Below are positions 25,728 to 35,539 of a stretch of DNA of 64,000 nt, one piece after another (the stretch's first letter is position 1; every line of letters begins with the position of its first letter). The DNA is from Bifidobacterium actinocoloniiforme DSM 22766 (lineage in GTDB: Bacteria; Actinomycetota; Actinomycetes; Actinomycetales; Bifidobacteriaceae), in NCBI RefSeq assembly GCF_001263395.1, contig NZ_CP011786.1, positions 1,550,001 to 1,614,000 on the forward strand. The letters are read 5' to 3'. Below the pieces are notes generated by a model. That model was not told the DNA's origin, searched no databases, and saw only the letters and a program-made list of their open reading frames with translations. The translations under genes and the position numbers were made by a program.

Positions 25728-28700
25728 ATGGAGATTTCTCAAGCTGAGGCCGTGCTTTTTGATTTGGATGGCGTGCTCGTGCCGACCGTGAAATTGCATC
25801 GGCGGGCCTGGAAAGAATTGTTCGACCAAGTGCTGCCGGAGGGGGCAGCGCCTTACACCGAGCAGGATTACTTCGCGTATGTGGACGGCAAGCCGCGCTA
25901 TGACGGGGTGGCCGGCCTGCTCAAGAGCCGCGACATCCACCTGCCCTGGGGCTCGCGCGACGATAGCCCGGACAAGGAGACCATCTGCGGCCTGGGCAAC
26001 CGCAAGAACCTGGTTTTCGAGCGCATGCTGGAGCGGGAGGGCATTGAGCCCTACCCCGATACGGTGGACGTTCTTCAGCACCTGCTCGGGGCAGGCAAGC
26101 GTCTGGCTGTGGTCTCCAGCTCCCGCAACGCGAACACCGTGCTGAGGGTGGCTGGCATCCGTAACTTCTTCGACCGGGTCGTAGACGGCAATGTGCGCGC
26201 CGAGAAAGGGATCAAGGGCAAGCCCGCCCCCGATACCTACGCATTCGCCGCCCAGCTCCTGGAGGAGCGGGTTGAGGATTGCGTCGTGGTCGAGGACGCA
26301 CTGTCTGGCGTGGCGGCGGGCCGTTCGGGCGGCTTCGGCTTGGTCGTAGGCGTGGACCGGGGGGCTGGCCGGGCGAGGCTTTTGGAGGCGGGCGCCGACC
26401 GGGTGGTCAGCGACCTTATCGAGCTGATTGAAAGCGGCGGCCGGCGCTCCGGTTTCCAGGACCGGGAGCGGCTTGACCCCAAGGACTATCCGAACGACCC
26501 GTGGGGGTTCGAGGAGCGTCGCCCGCCCCGCCCGGAGAGCGCCACCCTCTTCTCCGTGGCGAACGGCAACATCGGCATTCGTGGGGATAGCGGTGGTTCG
26601 CGAGGCTTGGGCAATGGCACATTCCTGAGCGGTTTCCACGACACATACGACATCAAGCACCCGGAGAGCGCTTACGGTTACGCCCGTGTGGGCCAGGTCA
26701 TCCAAGGCGTGCCAGACGCGGCCGGCTTCGTTCTGCGCGCCGACGGAGCCCCCCTGGTCGAGGCTGAGTCCTACAGCCAGCGGGTGGATTTCCATACGGG
26801 CGTGGCCACAATGACCAGGCTTTACCGGCTGGCCGACGGGGCGCGGCTGCGGGTAGCGATGGACCGCATGGCCTGCCTGTTCGACCCGAACCTCGTTGTG
26901 ACCCGCCTGCGGGTTGAGTCGCCGGACAGGGAGGTCAAGGTCTGCGTTGATGGGCGGATTAATGTGGAGGCGCCCGGCCTGGTGGCCAGCGACGACCCAC
27001 GCAAGTCCACCCTTATAGGCGGCTGCGGCATTCACGAGGTGGTTGACACCGCCCCCGCCATCTCGCTATCCCCGAACCAACCGGCCGCCACGGATGCTGA
27101 GAGCCTGGTCCGCGCAGGCCTGATGCAGGATTCGGGCGCGCCCACGGAGTCCTCCACCTCGGGTTGGGAGAGCCATGTCTTCCGCGCCAACAACTCCCGC
27201 CTGACCATGGCCATGGCAATCAGCCAGTGGGTCGATGAGAACGAAGGGGACAAGAACGGTTTCGACGGTGCTTGGCGGCGGCTGCCGGGCCGCATCTGGG
27301 AGCTCACGGCTCGTCCTGGCTCGCCAATCTGCCTGGTCCGTTACGTCGCTTACCACTCTTACCCCCTGCACCCCTTGGGCGTGCGCCGGGGTCTGGCGGT
27401 CAGCTCGGCGGGCGATGACGCCCACCGGCTCTTGGAGGGGTGCGCGGAAACCCTGTCCCAGGCCGAGCAGTCCGGGCCGGCGGCGCTTTTCGCCCGTCAG
27501 AGGGACTGGTTGGATGACTTCTGGGAGCGCGCCGACATCGAGATCGAGGACGGCCATGACCCCGAGAGCGACCGTACGCAGCAGGTGACCCGCTGGGAGC
27601 TCTTCCAACTGGCCCAGTCCACGGCGCAAATCACGAACGGTGTGGGCGCCAAGGGCTTAAGCGGCACTGGCTATGACGGCCACTACTTCTGGGATACGGA
27701 GATTTACATTCTCCCCTTCCTGATTTACACGGATCCCCAGCGGGCTCGGCTCCTGCTTCACTTCCGCTATCGGATGCTTCCTTCAGCCCGTCGCCGGGCT
27801 GCCACGATGGGCTTGAACGGGGCGCTCTTCCCCTGGCGCACCATCAACGGCGAGGAGGGGTCCGCTTACTTCCCAACCGGCACCGCCCAATACCATATAG
27901 ACGCGGACATCGCCTACGCGGTCACCCAGTACTGCCTGGTTTGCGGTGATGACGACTACTTGGCGGACGAGGGGCTGGACCTCCTGGTGGAGACGGCGCG
28001 CATGTGGCTTTCGCTCGGCGGCTTCCAGCCTGACGGACGCTTCCACCTTTACAGCGTGACCGGGCCCGATGAGTACACGGCGATGGTGGACGATGACTTC
28101 TACACCAACCAAATGGCCCGGTTCAACCTGCGCTCAGCGTGCATGGCCATCCAAGACCTGGCCCAACGAGACCCGAAGGGCCTGAACCGGGCTAAGGAGC
28201 GTCTGGGCTTGGATAAGAACGAATTGGAGCGGTTCGGTGAGGCCGCCGAAGCCATGTTCCTGCCTTACGCGCAAGAGGAGGGGGTCCATGCCCAGGACGC
28301 TCAGTTCATGAGCCGTCCCAAGTGGGACTTCGAGCATTGCCCGGCCCGTCCCCTCCTGCTTTACTACCACCCGCTGGCCATCTACGGCCACAAGGTATTG
28401 AAGCAGACCGATGTGGTCCTGGCCCTCTACCTGCTTTCCTCCTGGTTCGACCCCGAAGGCAAGCGCGCCGACTTCGACTACTACGACCCGCTCACCACCG
28501 GTGATTCCACGCTTTCGGCGGCCTCCCAAGCGATTATCGCTTCGGAGGTGGGGCACCAGGATTTGGCCTTGCGCTACTTCCAGGAGTCCCTGTTCGCCGA
28601 CGTGATGAACCTGCACGACAACACGATCGACGGCGTCCACCTGGCTGCGGCGGGCGGCGTCTGGTCCACCCTGGTCTGCGGCTTCGGCGGCCTACGGGAC

Positions 28701-28883
28701 ACTGGCGGCACCCACATCGAGATCGACCCGCGCCTGCCCAAGGGTTGGAAGTCCCTGACCTACCGGCTCACGATTGGCAACTCCCGCGTCAAGTTCAAGG
28801 TCACCTCCCATGGTGTCGAGACCGAGCGCCTGGACGGCCCGTCCCTGACCCTGCGCATATCCGGTCAGGACCGCCAGGTTTGA
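25728..28883 (+). CDS. HAD beta-phosphoglucomutase-like / GH65 phosphorylase fusion
   Basis: The 1051-residue protein joins two enzymes. Residues 1 to about 240 form a HAD phosphatase/mutase domain of the beta-phosphoglucomutase type: FDLDGVLVPT, SSSRNANTVL, KGKPAPDTYAFA and VVEDALSGVAAG. Residues from about 255 form a full GH65 domain, with the family catalytic Glu near residue 782 in SVTGPDEYTA and the substrate block GYDGHYFWDTEIY. GH65 enzymes phosphorolyse alpha-linked glucose disaccharides (maltose, trehalose, kojibiose, nigerose) to beta-glucose-1-phosphate, and the mutase would convert that to glucose-6-phosphate. The disaccharide cannot be read from the sequence. It lies between metG and tatD. 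Confidence 0.92.
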   Translation: MEISQAEAVLFDLDGVLVPTVKLHRRAWKELFDQVLPEGAAPYTEQDYFAYVDGKPRYDGVAGLLKSRDIHLPWGSRDDSPDKETICGLGNRKNLVFERMLEREGIEPYPDTVDVLQHLLGAGKRLAVVSSSRNANTVLRVAGIRNFFDRVVDGNVRAEKGIKGKPAPDTYAFAAQLLEERVEDCVVVEDALSGVAAGRSGGFGLVVGVDRGAGRARLLEAGADRVVSDLIELIESGGRRSGFQDRERLDPKDYPNDPWGFEERRPPRPESATLFSVANGNIGIRGDSGGSRGLGNGTFLSGFHDTYDIKHPESAYGYARVGQVIQGVPDAAGFVLRADGAPLVEAESYSQRVDFHTGVATMTRLYRLADGARLRVAMDRMACLFDPNLVVTRLRVESPDREVKVCVDGRINVEAPGLVASDDPRKSTLIGGCGIHEVVDTAPAISLSPNQPAATDAESLVRAGLMQDSGAPTESSTSGWESHVFRANNSRLTMAMAISQWVDENEGDKNGFDGAWRRLPGRIWELTARPGSPICLVRYVAYHSYPLHPLGVRRGLAVSSAGDDAHRLLEGCAETLSQAEQSGPAALFARQRDWLDDFWERADIEIEDGHDPESDRTQQVTRWELFQLAQSTAQITNGVGAKGLSGTGYDGHYFWDTEIYILPFLIYTDPQRARLLLHFRYRMLPSARRRAATMGLNGALFPWRTINGEEGSAYFPTGTAQYHIDADIAYAVTQYCLVCGDDDYLADEGLDLLVETARMWLSLGGFQPDGRFHLYSVTGPDEYTAMVDDDFYTNQMARFNLRSACMAIQDLAQRDPKGLNRAKERLGLDKNELERFGEAAEAMFLPYAQEEGVHAQDAQFMSRPKWDFEHCPARPLLLYYHPLAIYGHKVLKQTDVVLALYLLSSWFDPEGKRADFDYYDPLTTGDSTLSAASQAIIASEVGHQDLALRYFQESLFADVMNLHDNTIDGVHLAAAGGVWSTLVCGFGGLRDTGGTHIEIDPRLPKGWKSLTYRLTIGNSRVKFKVTSHGVETERLDGPSLTLRISGQDRQV

Positions 28884-28912
28884 GGGTTTCCGGCAAGGGC
28901 CGCACCCGCTCC

Positions 28913-28918
28913 TAGACT
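28913..28918 (+). promoter_or_regulatory. -10 element TAGACT for leaderless tatD
   Basis: TAGACT, 7 bases, then the ATG at 28926; no Shine-Dalgarno is present. Confidence 0.65.
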
Positions 28919-28925
28919 GGTCGGC

Positions 28926-29882
28926 ATGAGCAAACACCATCGGAAGCGTCAGTGGGCGCCGGCCCCGCAGGAGTTGCCGGACGGGGTGCGGGTGGCGGAT
29001 GACCACACGCACTTGGCCTCAGTGCCGCCGTTCGCGGCCGAGCTGGACCGGCAGGCGCGGGAGCGTGGGCAGGATCCGGTCCCGGTCTACAGCGTCGATC
29101 AGATGATTGACCAGGCTCAAGCGGTGGGCGTCGAAGCCTTTTTGGATGTGGGCTGCGAACTGCTCAATCTGGAACGGGCCGTGCAGCTGTCCGCCGAGCA
29201 TCCAGGGGTGGTGTACGCTGGTCTGGCCATCCACCCTAACGAGGCCGTATTGCATGGGCACCGGGGTGTCCCCGGGCCTGACGGACTGCCGGTGCACTAC
29301 CAGACCTGGCATGACATCCCCTACCAGGAGGCGTTCTCCCGAGTTGCTGAGCTGGCCCAAGCCCACCCGCGCGAAGTGGTGGCCATAGGCGAGACCGGCA
29401 TGGACCTGTACCGTACGGGAGCGGCGGCCGAAGGCATCCAGCGCCAGGCCTTCCGCGACCACATCGCTTTGGCTAAGGAGCTGGGCCTGCCCCTGCAGAT
29501 TCACGACCGTGACGCCCATTCCCAGGTGATTGAGACCCTGCTGGCCGACGGGGCGCCCGAGCGCACGGTCTTCCACTCTTACTCAGGAGACGCGGCCATG
29601 GCCCAGGTGGCCGCAGAGCATGGCTGGTACTTATCGTGTTCAGGCAGCGTCTCATACAAGGGCAATGAGGGCATCCGTCAGTCCCTGTCGGTCGTGGGCC
29701 TGGACCACATCATGGTGGAGACGGACGCCCCCTATCTGGCGCCCATGCCCTACCGGGGTCGGGCCAATGCCCCTTACATGATTCCCTATACCTTGAGCGC
29801 GATGGCCGATGCACTGGACCTGCCCTTGGAGCAAGTGGCCCAGGCCACGAGGGAGACCACCCGGCGGGTCTACGGCTTCTAA
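28926..29882 (+). CDS. TatD-family metal-dependent deoxyribonuclease
   Basis: The 318-residue TIM-barrel hydrolase carries the TatD metal ligands: VADDHTHLA with the two His near residues 27-29, AIGETGMDLYRTG with the bridging Glu, LPLQIHDRDAHSQV, VFHSYSGDAA and MVETDAPYLAPMPYRGRAN with the final Asp. Family members are 3'-5' DNA exonucleases linked to repair. The N-terminus has about 15 extra basic residues before the first ligand. The product keeps the metG-tatD order of other actinobacteria, although here the GH65 gene separates them. Confidence 0.93.
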   Translation: MSKHHRKRQWAPAPQELPDGVRVADDHTHLASVPPFAAELDRQARERGQDPVPVYSVDQMIDQAQAVGVEAFLDVGCELLNLERAVQLSAEHPGVVYAGLAIHPNEAVLHGHRGVPGPDGLPVHYQTWHDIPYQEAFSRVAELAQAHPREVVAIGETGMDLYRTGAAAEGIQRQAFRDHIALAKELGLPLQIHDRDAHSQVIETLLADGAPERTVFHSYSGDAAMAQVAAEHGWYLSCSGSVSYKGNEGIRQSLSVVGLDHIMVETDAPYLAPMPYRGRANAPYMIPYTLSAMADALDLPLEQVAQATRETTRRVYGF

Positions 29883-30056
29883 GGGGACGGTTGGCCGGGC
29901 TGTGCGCCGTCGAATCTTGGCCGCCGATTGCGTATCTGGGGATAAAAGGTGCTACGGTAGTCGTCGCGTGCGTATGGAGCCATATGGGCCCTATGTGCGC
30001 TATAAGCGTTAACATAGAGCATTAAGCAGGCCGTGGGCCGGCCGATGGAGGGCTGC

Positions 30057-32633
30057 ATGTCCAATGATCAGCGCCGCGCGTCCCGAGAAGAGGGCGTCGA
30101 GGAAGCGGATGATCCGCCCCGCTTATCCCAGCAGTCTGCTCAGGCGGACGCTCACAGGACGGGCAAAACGGCCCGGGAGCGGCAGCCCCAGCCCGCGCAG
30201 CTGACTCAGCAAACTCAGTCGCCGCGGCAAATCCAACAGGATTCCATCCTACTCTCCGAGTCGATTACCAAGGCACCCAAGCTTTCGAAGAAGTCCCGCA
30301 CCCGCGAGGAGGAGGCCGAGCTCAAGCGTGTCCGGCGCGAGGCCCAGCGCAGAGCCAGGCGCAAGCAGCGCCCCGCCCGTGGCCCCCTAGGCCGCTGGTG
30401 GCGCAAGGTGCAGTCCTCGCCCGACAGGGTGACCATAGGCATGGCGGTCGTCGCCCTCGGCGTGGTTTACGGTGATATCGGAACCTCGCCGCTGTACACC
30501 CTGCAAACCTTCATCGCCGGCCAGGGCGGCATCCAGAACGTGGACCGGTCCGCGGTGCTGGGCATGCTTTCCTTGGTCTTTTGGTCGCTCACGCTAGTCA
30601 CCACCGTCAAGTATGTGCTGGTGGCCATGCATGTCGACAACAAGGGCGAGGGCGGCATCTTCGCCCTCTACACCCTGGTGCGCAAGTACGGACGCTGGCT
30701 GGCCATTCCGGCCATGCTGGGCGGCGCCGCCTTCCTGGCCGATTCGGTGCTTACCCCGGCCGTGTCGATCTCCTCCGCCGTGGAGGGTTTGAGGACCATA
30801 CCAGCCCTGACCTCCGTTTTCAAGAGCGCTCCTAACCTGACGATGATAATCACGATGATTATCGTCCTGGTCCTGTTCGCGGTCCAGTCGCGCGGCACTG
30901 AGCGCATCGGCCACGTCTTCGGCACCGTGGTCATGGTCTGGTTCGCCTTCCTGGCCCTGATGGGCCTGTACCGCATTCAAGGCGACTGGTCTATTTTCGC
31001 GGCCCTGAACCCGGTCTATGGCATTGAATTCATGTTCAGCCCGCACAATCCTGTCGGTCTGGCCATCATGGGCACGGTCTTCCTGTCCACCACCGGCGCC
31101 GAGGCCCTCTATTCCGACATGGGTCACGTGGGGCGCGGCAACATTTACGCCACTTGGCCCTTCATCAACATCGCCCTGGTCTTCAACTACTTCGGCCAAG
31201 GCGCTTGGATCCTGCGCAATACCGACAACCCGGCCCTGCGCGGGGTCACCGACATGAACCCCTTCTACCAGATGATGCCCACCACGGTGCGTTATCCTGC
31301 GGTCATCCTGTCGGTCACGGCCGGCATCATCGCTTCCCAGGCCCTGATCACCGGCGCCTTCACGATGGTCTCCGAGGCCACCGGTCTGAACTGGATGCCC
31401 CACCTGCAGGTGCGCTACCCGTCCAGGACCCGCGGTCAGCTCTACATCCCCACGATTAACTGGGTCTTGTGCGCGGCCACGTCGGCTGTGTTGCTGATTT
31501 TCAAGGATTCCGAGCACATCTCCGCCGCCTACGGTCTGGCGCTGACGATTACGATGATTTCGACCACCATCCTCTTGATGGTCCACCTGTGGTGCCACGG
31601 TCGCAAGGTCTTCGCGGTGGTCTTCGCGGTGGTCTTCCTGACCATTGACCCCCTCTTCTTCCTGGCGTCCATGACCAAGTTCATGCACGGCGGCTGGTTC
31701 ACCATGCTCCTGACCGCTGCGATTCTATTCGTCATGTACACCTGGATGGAAGGCACCAAGGTCGAGCGTTCCCAGCGGCGGCATATGACGCCCAAGGAGT
31801 GCCTGCCGGCCATGGAGATGCTCCACAACGACTTCCGCATCCCCTACTTCGCCGACAACCTGGTCTACCTGACCTCAGACAACGAGATGCGCCGCCTGGA
31901 CACGGACATCTTCTTCTCGATTTTCGCCGACCACCCCAAGCGGGCGCGCGCCTGGTGGGCCGTCTCGGTGCAGACCACCGACGCCCCCTTCACCCGCGAA
32001 TACTCGGTCGAGAACTTCGGCACCAACTATCTCTTCCGGGTACGGATGCGCCTGGGCTTCAAGGTGGACCAGAACGTGGCCACCTACCTGCACCAGATCA
32101 TGCACGAGCTGATCGACTGCGGGGAGCTGCCCCGGCAGACCTCCACCTATCCGAAAGTGGACGAAGACCCGCAGATCGGCACAATCACCTACGTCCTGAT
32201 TCACAAGGCTTTGATGCCTGAATCCAAAATCACCACTAGGGGAGCGGTTTCGCTCACAGTCAAGTATGCGATCCGTCATATGGCCGGCAACCCCGTCAAG
32301 TGGTTCGGTTTGGCCCCCTACAATCCGTTGGTCGAAGTGCAGCCCCTCTTCGTCACCACTCGTTCGGTTCCGCGTCTGAACCGGGTGTCCTTGCCCAAGT
32401 CTCATAAAAAAAAGTGGGCCAAGGGGGCGAAGAAGCCAGGGGCCCAGCAGGCCAAGACCGGCGCCGGGCAGGAGGCCACGCAGGCTAAGGCTGGGGCCTC
32501 TGCAGCCGCTGCTACGACCGATGCGGTGGATGAGTCCGCGGAAAAGGTGGAGGGCAAAGCCAAGGGCAGGGAGCGTACGTCTGAGCGCAAGGGTAAGGGG
32601 GCGAAGCCTTCGACCGCCGACCAAGGCAACTGA
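30057..32633 (+). CDS. kup: KUP-family potassium uptake transporter
   Basis: The 858-residue membrane protein imports K+, probably with protons. The KUP signature VALGVVYGDIGTSPLYT begins near residue 137, followed by about 12 membrane helices and a C-terminal cytoplasmic half. The core is preceded by 120 charged residues (RRxAxRRARRKQRPARG near the membrane) and followed by about 90 Lys/Ala/Gly-rich residues; both are longer than usual. The ATG at 30057 is chosen for GGAGG at 30048-30052; GTG 30033 and ATG 30045 are in frame upstream without a comparable site. A terminator follows. Confidence 0.95.
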   Translation: MSNDQRRASREEGVEEADDPPRLSQQSAQADAHRTGKTARERQPQPAQLTQQTQSPRQIQQDSILLSESITKAPKLSKKSRTREEEAELKRVRREAQRRARRKQRPARGPLGRWWRKVQSSPDRVTIGMAVVALGVVYGDIGTSPLYTLQTFIAGQGGIQNVDRSAVLGMLSLVFWSLTLVTTVKYVLVAMHVDNKGEGGIFALYTLVRKYGRWLAIPAMLGGAAFLADSVLTPAVSISSAVEGLRTIPALTSVFKSAPNLTMIITMIIVLVLFAVQSRGTERIGHVFGTVVMVWFAFLALMGLYRIQGDWSIFAALNPVYGIEFMFSPHNPVGLAIMGTVFLSTTGAEALYSDMGHVGRGNIYATWPFINIALVFNYFGQGAWILRNTDNPALRGVTDMNPFYQMMPTTVRYPAVILSVTAGIIASQALITGAFTMVSEATGLNWMPHLQVRYPSRTRGQLYIPTINWVLCAATSAVLLIFKDSEHISAAYGLALTITMISTTILLMVHLWCHGRKVFAVVFAVVFLTIDPLFFLASMTKFMHGGWFTMLLTAAILFVMYTWMEGTKVERSQRRHMTPKECLPAMEMLHNDFRIPYFADNLVYLTSDNEMRRLDTDIFFSIFADHPKRARAWWAVSVQTTDAPFTREYSVENFGTNYLFRVRMRLGFKVDQNVATYLHQIMHELIDCGELPRQTSTYPKVDEDPQIGTITYVLIHKALMPESKITTRGAVSLTVKYAIRHMAGNPVKWFGLAPYNPLVEVQPLFVTTRSVPRLNRVSLPKSHKKKWAKGAKKPGAQQAKTGAGQEATQAKAGASAAAATTDAVDESAEKVEGKAKGRERTSERKGKGAKPSTADQGN

Positions 32634-32670
32634 GGCGGAACTGCCTGGTCTCTCCTGCTCACAGCTGATC

Positions 32671-32704
32671 AAGTCCCGGGGACAGCCTTTGCGCCCCGGG
32701 ACTT
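32671..32704 (+). terminator. Terminator after kup
   Basis: The perfect 11-base stem AAGTCCCGGGG / CCCCGGGACTT has a 12-base loop, followed by GTCGTTT. Confidence 0.7.
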
Positions 32705-32795
32705 GTCGTTTGGATTGGGATAGACTCGGAAGCGATTCGCAAGTGATGAACCGGGTCCGCCCTTGCAGGCGTGCCCCTGGGAAAGGTGTCTTCAT

Positions 32796-34259
32796 ATGAC
32801 TGAAGCTGTAGCGAACATCGGTGTAGTGGGTCTGGCGGCCATGGGGGCCAGCCTGTCCCGTAACCTGGCCCGGCATGGCAACACGGTGGCCGTTTTCAAC
32901 CGCCACTACTCGCGCGCGCAGACCCTGATGACCGAGCATGGCTCCGAAGGTAAGTTCGTCCCCGCTCAGACCCTGGAGGAGTTCGTGGGTTCCCTGACCC
33001 GCCCGCGCACGGCCATCATCATGGTCAAGGCCGGTGAGCCCACCGACGACATGATCAATGCCTTAGCCGATTTGATGGAGCCCGGCGACATCATCGTCGA
33101 CGCCGGCAACGCTTACTTCAAGGACACCATCCGCCGCGAGCAGGCCATCCGCGCCCGGGGCCTGCACTTCGTGGGCTGCGGGGTCTCCGGTGGCGAGGAG
33201 GGGGCCCTGCTGGGTCCCTCGATGATGCCTGGGGGCACCGAGGAATCCTGGAGGACCCTGGGACCGATTTTGAAGTCGATCGCGGCGGTGGCCGAGGGCG
33301 AGCCATGCGTGACTCACATCGGCACCGACGGTGCCGGACACTTCGTCAAAATGGTCCACAACGGCATCGAGTACGCCGACATGCAGCTTATCGCCGAGTC
33401 CTACGACCTGATGCGTCGGGGGCTGGGCCTGGAGCCCGAGGCCATCGCCCAGGTCTTCGAGGAGTGGAATAAGGGTGATTTGAACTCCTACCTGGTGCAA
33501 ATCACCGCCGAGGTGCTCCACCATATGGACGCCAAGACCGGTAAGCCCTTCATCGACATCGTCACCGACCAGGCCGGTATGAAGGGCACGGGCACTTGGA
33601 CGGTGCAGACGGCCCTGGAGCTGGGCGTGCCGGTCACGGGCATTGGCGAGGCTGTCTTCGCTCGCGGGCTTTCCTCTACTCCCGCCTTGCGTCAGGAGGC
33701 CGAGGCCAAGGGCCTAGGCGGTCCCCAGGCCGAGGGTGCCTTCGCGGCTTTGGCCGCGGACCCAGAGGAGCGCAGCGCCTTCATCGAGGATATTCGCCAG
33801 GCCCTGTACGCCTCGAAGATCGTAGCCTACGCCCAGGGCTTTAACGAGATGGAGGAAGGCGCCAAAGTTTACGGATGGACGCTCGACCTGGGTGCCATCG
33901 CCCGCATCTGGCGGGGCGGCTGCATCATCCGCGCCAAGTTCTTGAACCGCATCTCCGACGCTTACGGCTCGGGCGAGCAGTTCGGCTCCCTCCTCTTCGA
34001 TCCCTTCTTCAAGAAGGCCGTGGAGGGCGCGCAGGACTCCTGGCGGCGCGTGGTGGCTCGGGCGGCCCAGGCTGGTTTGCCTGCCCCGGTATTCTCCAGC
34101 TCCCTGGCCTATTATGACGCTTTGCGCTCCCGCCGTCTGCCCGCAGCCCTGATCCAAGGCCAGCGTGACCTCTTCGGCGCCCACACCTACGGGCGCGTGG
34201 ACGAGCCCGGTGCCTTCCACACCCTGTGGGCTGGCGACAAGTCCGAAATCAAGGCCTGA
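32796..34259 (+). CDS. gndA: 6-phosphogluconate dehydrogenase (decarboxylating), long form
   Basis: The 487-residue enzyme oxidises 6-phosphogluconate to ribulose-5-phosphate and CO2 with NADP+. The Rossmann start is IGVVGLAAMGASLSRN, where an Ala replaces the usual third Gly. GVSGGEEGALLGPSMMPGG, KMVHNGIEYADMQ and the C-terminal IIRAKFLNRI block are standard for the dimeric enzyme. The start ATG has GAAAGG about 9 bases upstream. A second, shorter 6PGDH is encoded at 40970-41848. The gene converges on a LacI regulator. Confidence 0.96.
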   Translation: MTEAVANIGVVGLAAMGASLSRNLARHGNTVAVFNRHYSRAQTLMTEHGSEGKFVPAQTLEEFVGSLTRPRTAIIMVKAGEPTDDMINALADLMEPGDIIVDAGNAYFKDTIRREQAIRARGLHFVGCGVSGGEEGALLGPSMMPGGTEESWRTLGPILKSIAAVAEGEPCVTHIGTDGAGHFVKMVHNGIEYADMQLIAESYDLMRRGLGLEPEAIAQVFEEWNKGDLNSYLVQITAEVLHHMDAKTGKPFIDIVTDQAGMKGTGTWTVQTALELGVPVTGIGEAVFARGLSSTPALRQEAEAKGLGGPQAEGAFAALAADPEERSAFIEDIRQALYASKIVAYAQGFNEMEEGAKVYGWTLDLGAIARIWRGGCIIRAKFLNRISDAYGSGEQFGSLLFDPFFKKAVEGAQDSWRRVVARAAQAGLPAPVFSSSLAYYDALRSRRLPAALIQGQRDLFGAHTYGRVDEPGAFHTLWAGDKSEIKA

Positions 34260-34336
34260 GCGCCTATCTCAGTTCTAGCTGGGTCGGAGCGATGGTGGGT
34301 CAAATCGTTAAGCCCACCAGTCGCGCCGGCTGTGGC

Positions 34337-35362
34337 TTAGCGCCTGGAGGACTCCCTGACGACGAGTTTGTAATTGGCTGTCATTTGCTGTGGTTCCAGA
34401 TGGGCCTGTGGCTGGTTTATGCGTTCCATAAGCATGCCGACGCTTTTGGCAGCCAAGTCATCCAAGTCGGTTTGCACGGTGGTGAGTGACGGCAGGGAGA
34501 GGCCGCCCTCTTTGATGCCGTCGAATCCTACTAATGCCGCGTCTTGTGGCACGTACACCTGTCGGTCGGCAAGTCCGCGCATGAATCCTAAGGCCAGGGA
34601 ATCCGTCATGCAGAAGGCCCCATCGAACTGACGCCCGGAGTCTATGAGCTGGTGGGCGATGTTTCGGGCTGTGTCGGGGTCCCAGTGGTCGGCATTGATG
34701 AAGGTAGTGTCGTCAAACGCCAGTTCCGCCTCCTGAAAAGCTTGCAGGCAGCCACGCAAGCGTAAGGTCTTTGTAGTATTCGCGTTTGCCGGGTCATTCA
34801 TGGTCGATAAGCTGGCGCCTATCACTATGATGCGTCTGCATCCGATTGAGATCAGGTGCATTACGGCCGTCCGCGCACCTGCTGTCCCTGCGGTCATCAC
34901 GCTGTCGAAGGCAGGGTGGAGGGAAGGGTCGTCGAGCAGGACCATCGGCTTTCCGTCTGTCAGCGCCCGCATTTCCTCATTGCTGATGGATCCTGGGCTG
35001 AAGATGGTGCCGTCGCATAACTGACTGGTGACTCTTTGCAGGATGGAGATTTCATTTCGTTTTGATATCGAGGTCTGTTGGATGATCGCCTGCATGCCGT
35101 ATGCGTTGATTTTCCGCGAGAGGGTGGCGCTCATCTGGGAAGGGTAAGGTTTGTCGAGCTCAAAGATGGCGACGCCGATGATGCCGCTTTTGCCTGATCT
35201 CAAGCTTCTGGCGGATAGGTTAGCGGTGTAGTTGAGCTTGCGCGCAGCTTCGACGACCTTGTTCCTGGTTGATTCGGCTATTCGGGTGTCGCCGCGCAGG
35301 GCATACGAGGCTGTGGCTCTGGAGACCCTGGCCTCCTTGGCCACATCGCTCATCGTTACCAT
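34337..35362 (-). CDS. LacI-family transcriptional regulator of the sugar ABC operon
   Basis: The 341-residue repressor has an N-terminal LacI helix-turn-helix, MSDVAKEARVSRATASYALR, with a hinge helix near residue 50, and a periplasmic-binding-protein-like sensor ending near TVQTDLDDLAAKSVGMLMER. AAAGG is 8 bases before the ATG at 35362. The gene is divergent from the solute-binding protein gene. Two TGAnnCGnnTCA sites lie in the gap, so it most likely represses that operon until a plant oligosaccharide binds. The effector cannot be read from the sequence. Confidence 0.93.
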   Translation of the reverse strand: MVTMSDVAKEARVSRATASYALRGDTRIAESTRNKVVEAARKLNYTANLSARSLRSGKSGIIGVAIFELDKPYPSQMSATLSRKINAYGMQAIIQQTSISKRNEISILQRVTSQLCDGTIFSPGSISNEEMRALTDGKPMVLLDDPSLHPAFDSVMTAGTAGARTAVMHLISIGCRRIIVIGASLSTMNDPANANTTKTLRLRGCLQAFQEAELAFDDTTFINADHWDPDTARNIAHQLIDSGRQFDGAFCMTDSLALGFMRGLADRQVYVPQDAALVGFDGIKEGGLSLPSLTTVQTDLDDLAAKSVGMLMERINQPQAHLEPQQMTANYKLVVRESSRR

Positions 35363-35495
35363 CTGCCCGGCCTTTCCGTCAATGGATCGCCATGAAACCT
35401 GGCATTGCCTTGACTCCTGAGGTGATTTACGGCGCTCTGGCTTCCATTCTAGGATGAGGCCGAACCTGAAGCGGGAAAGTGGGAGTCGGATTGTT

Positions 35496-35524
35496 TGACA
35501 CGATTCAACTAACGTGGTATATCT
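35496..35524 (+). promoter_or_regulatory. Sigma-70 promoter of the sugar ABC operon
   Basis: TTGACA (35496-35501), a 17-base spacer and TATATC (35519-35524) are close to consensus. The transcript would begin near 35531, giving a leader of about 85 bases. Confidence 0.8.
35497..35508. promoter_or_regulatory. LacI-type operator O1, TGACACGATTCA
   Basis: The site fits TGAnnCG-nnTCA with the central CG usual for LacI operators. It overlaps the -35 element, where a bound repressor blocks polymerase. Confidence 0.7.
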
Positions 35525-35539
35525 TTAGTCAGCAAATTT

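Noticed and set aside
29883-30056. c-di-AMP (ydaO-type) riboswitch upstream of kup
   Set aside because: The gap is 174 bases and no conserved ydaO core was recognised; only promoter-like A/T stretches are visible.
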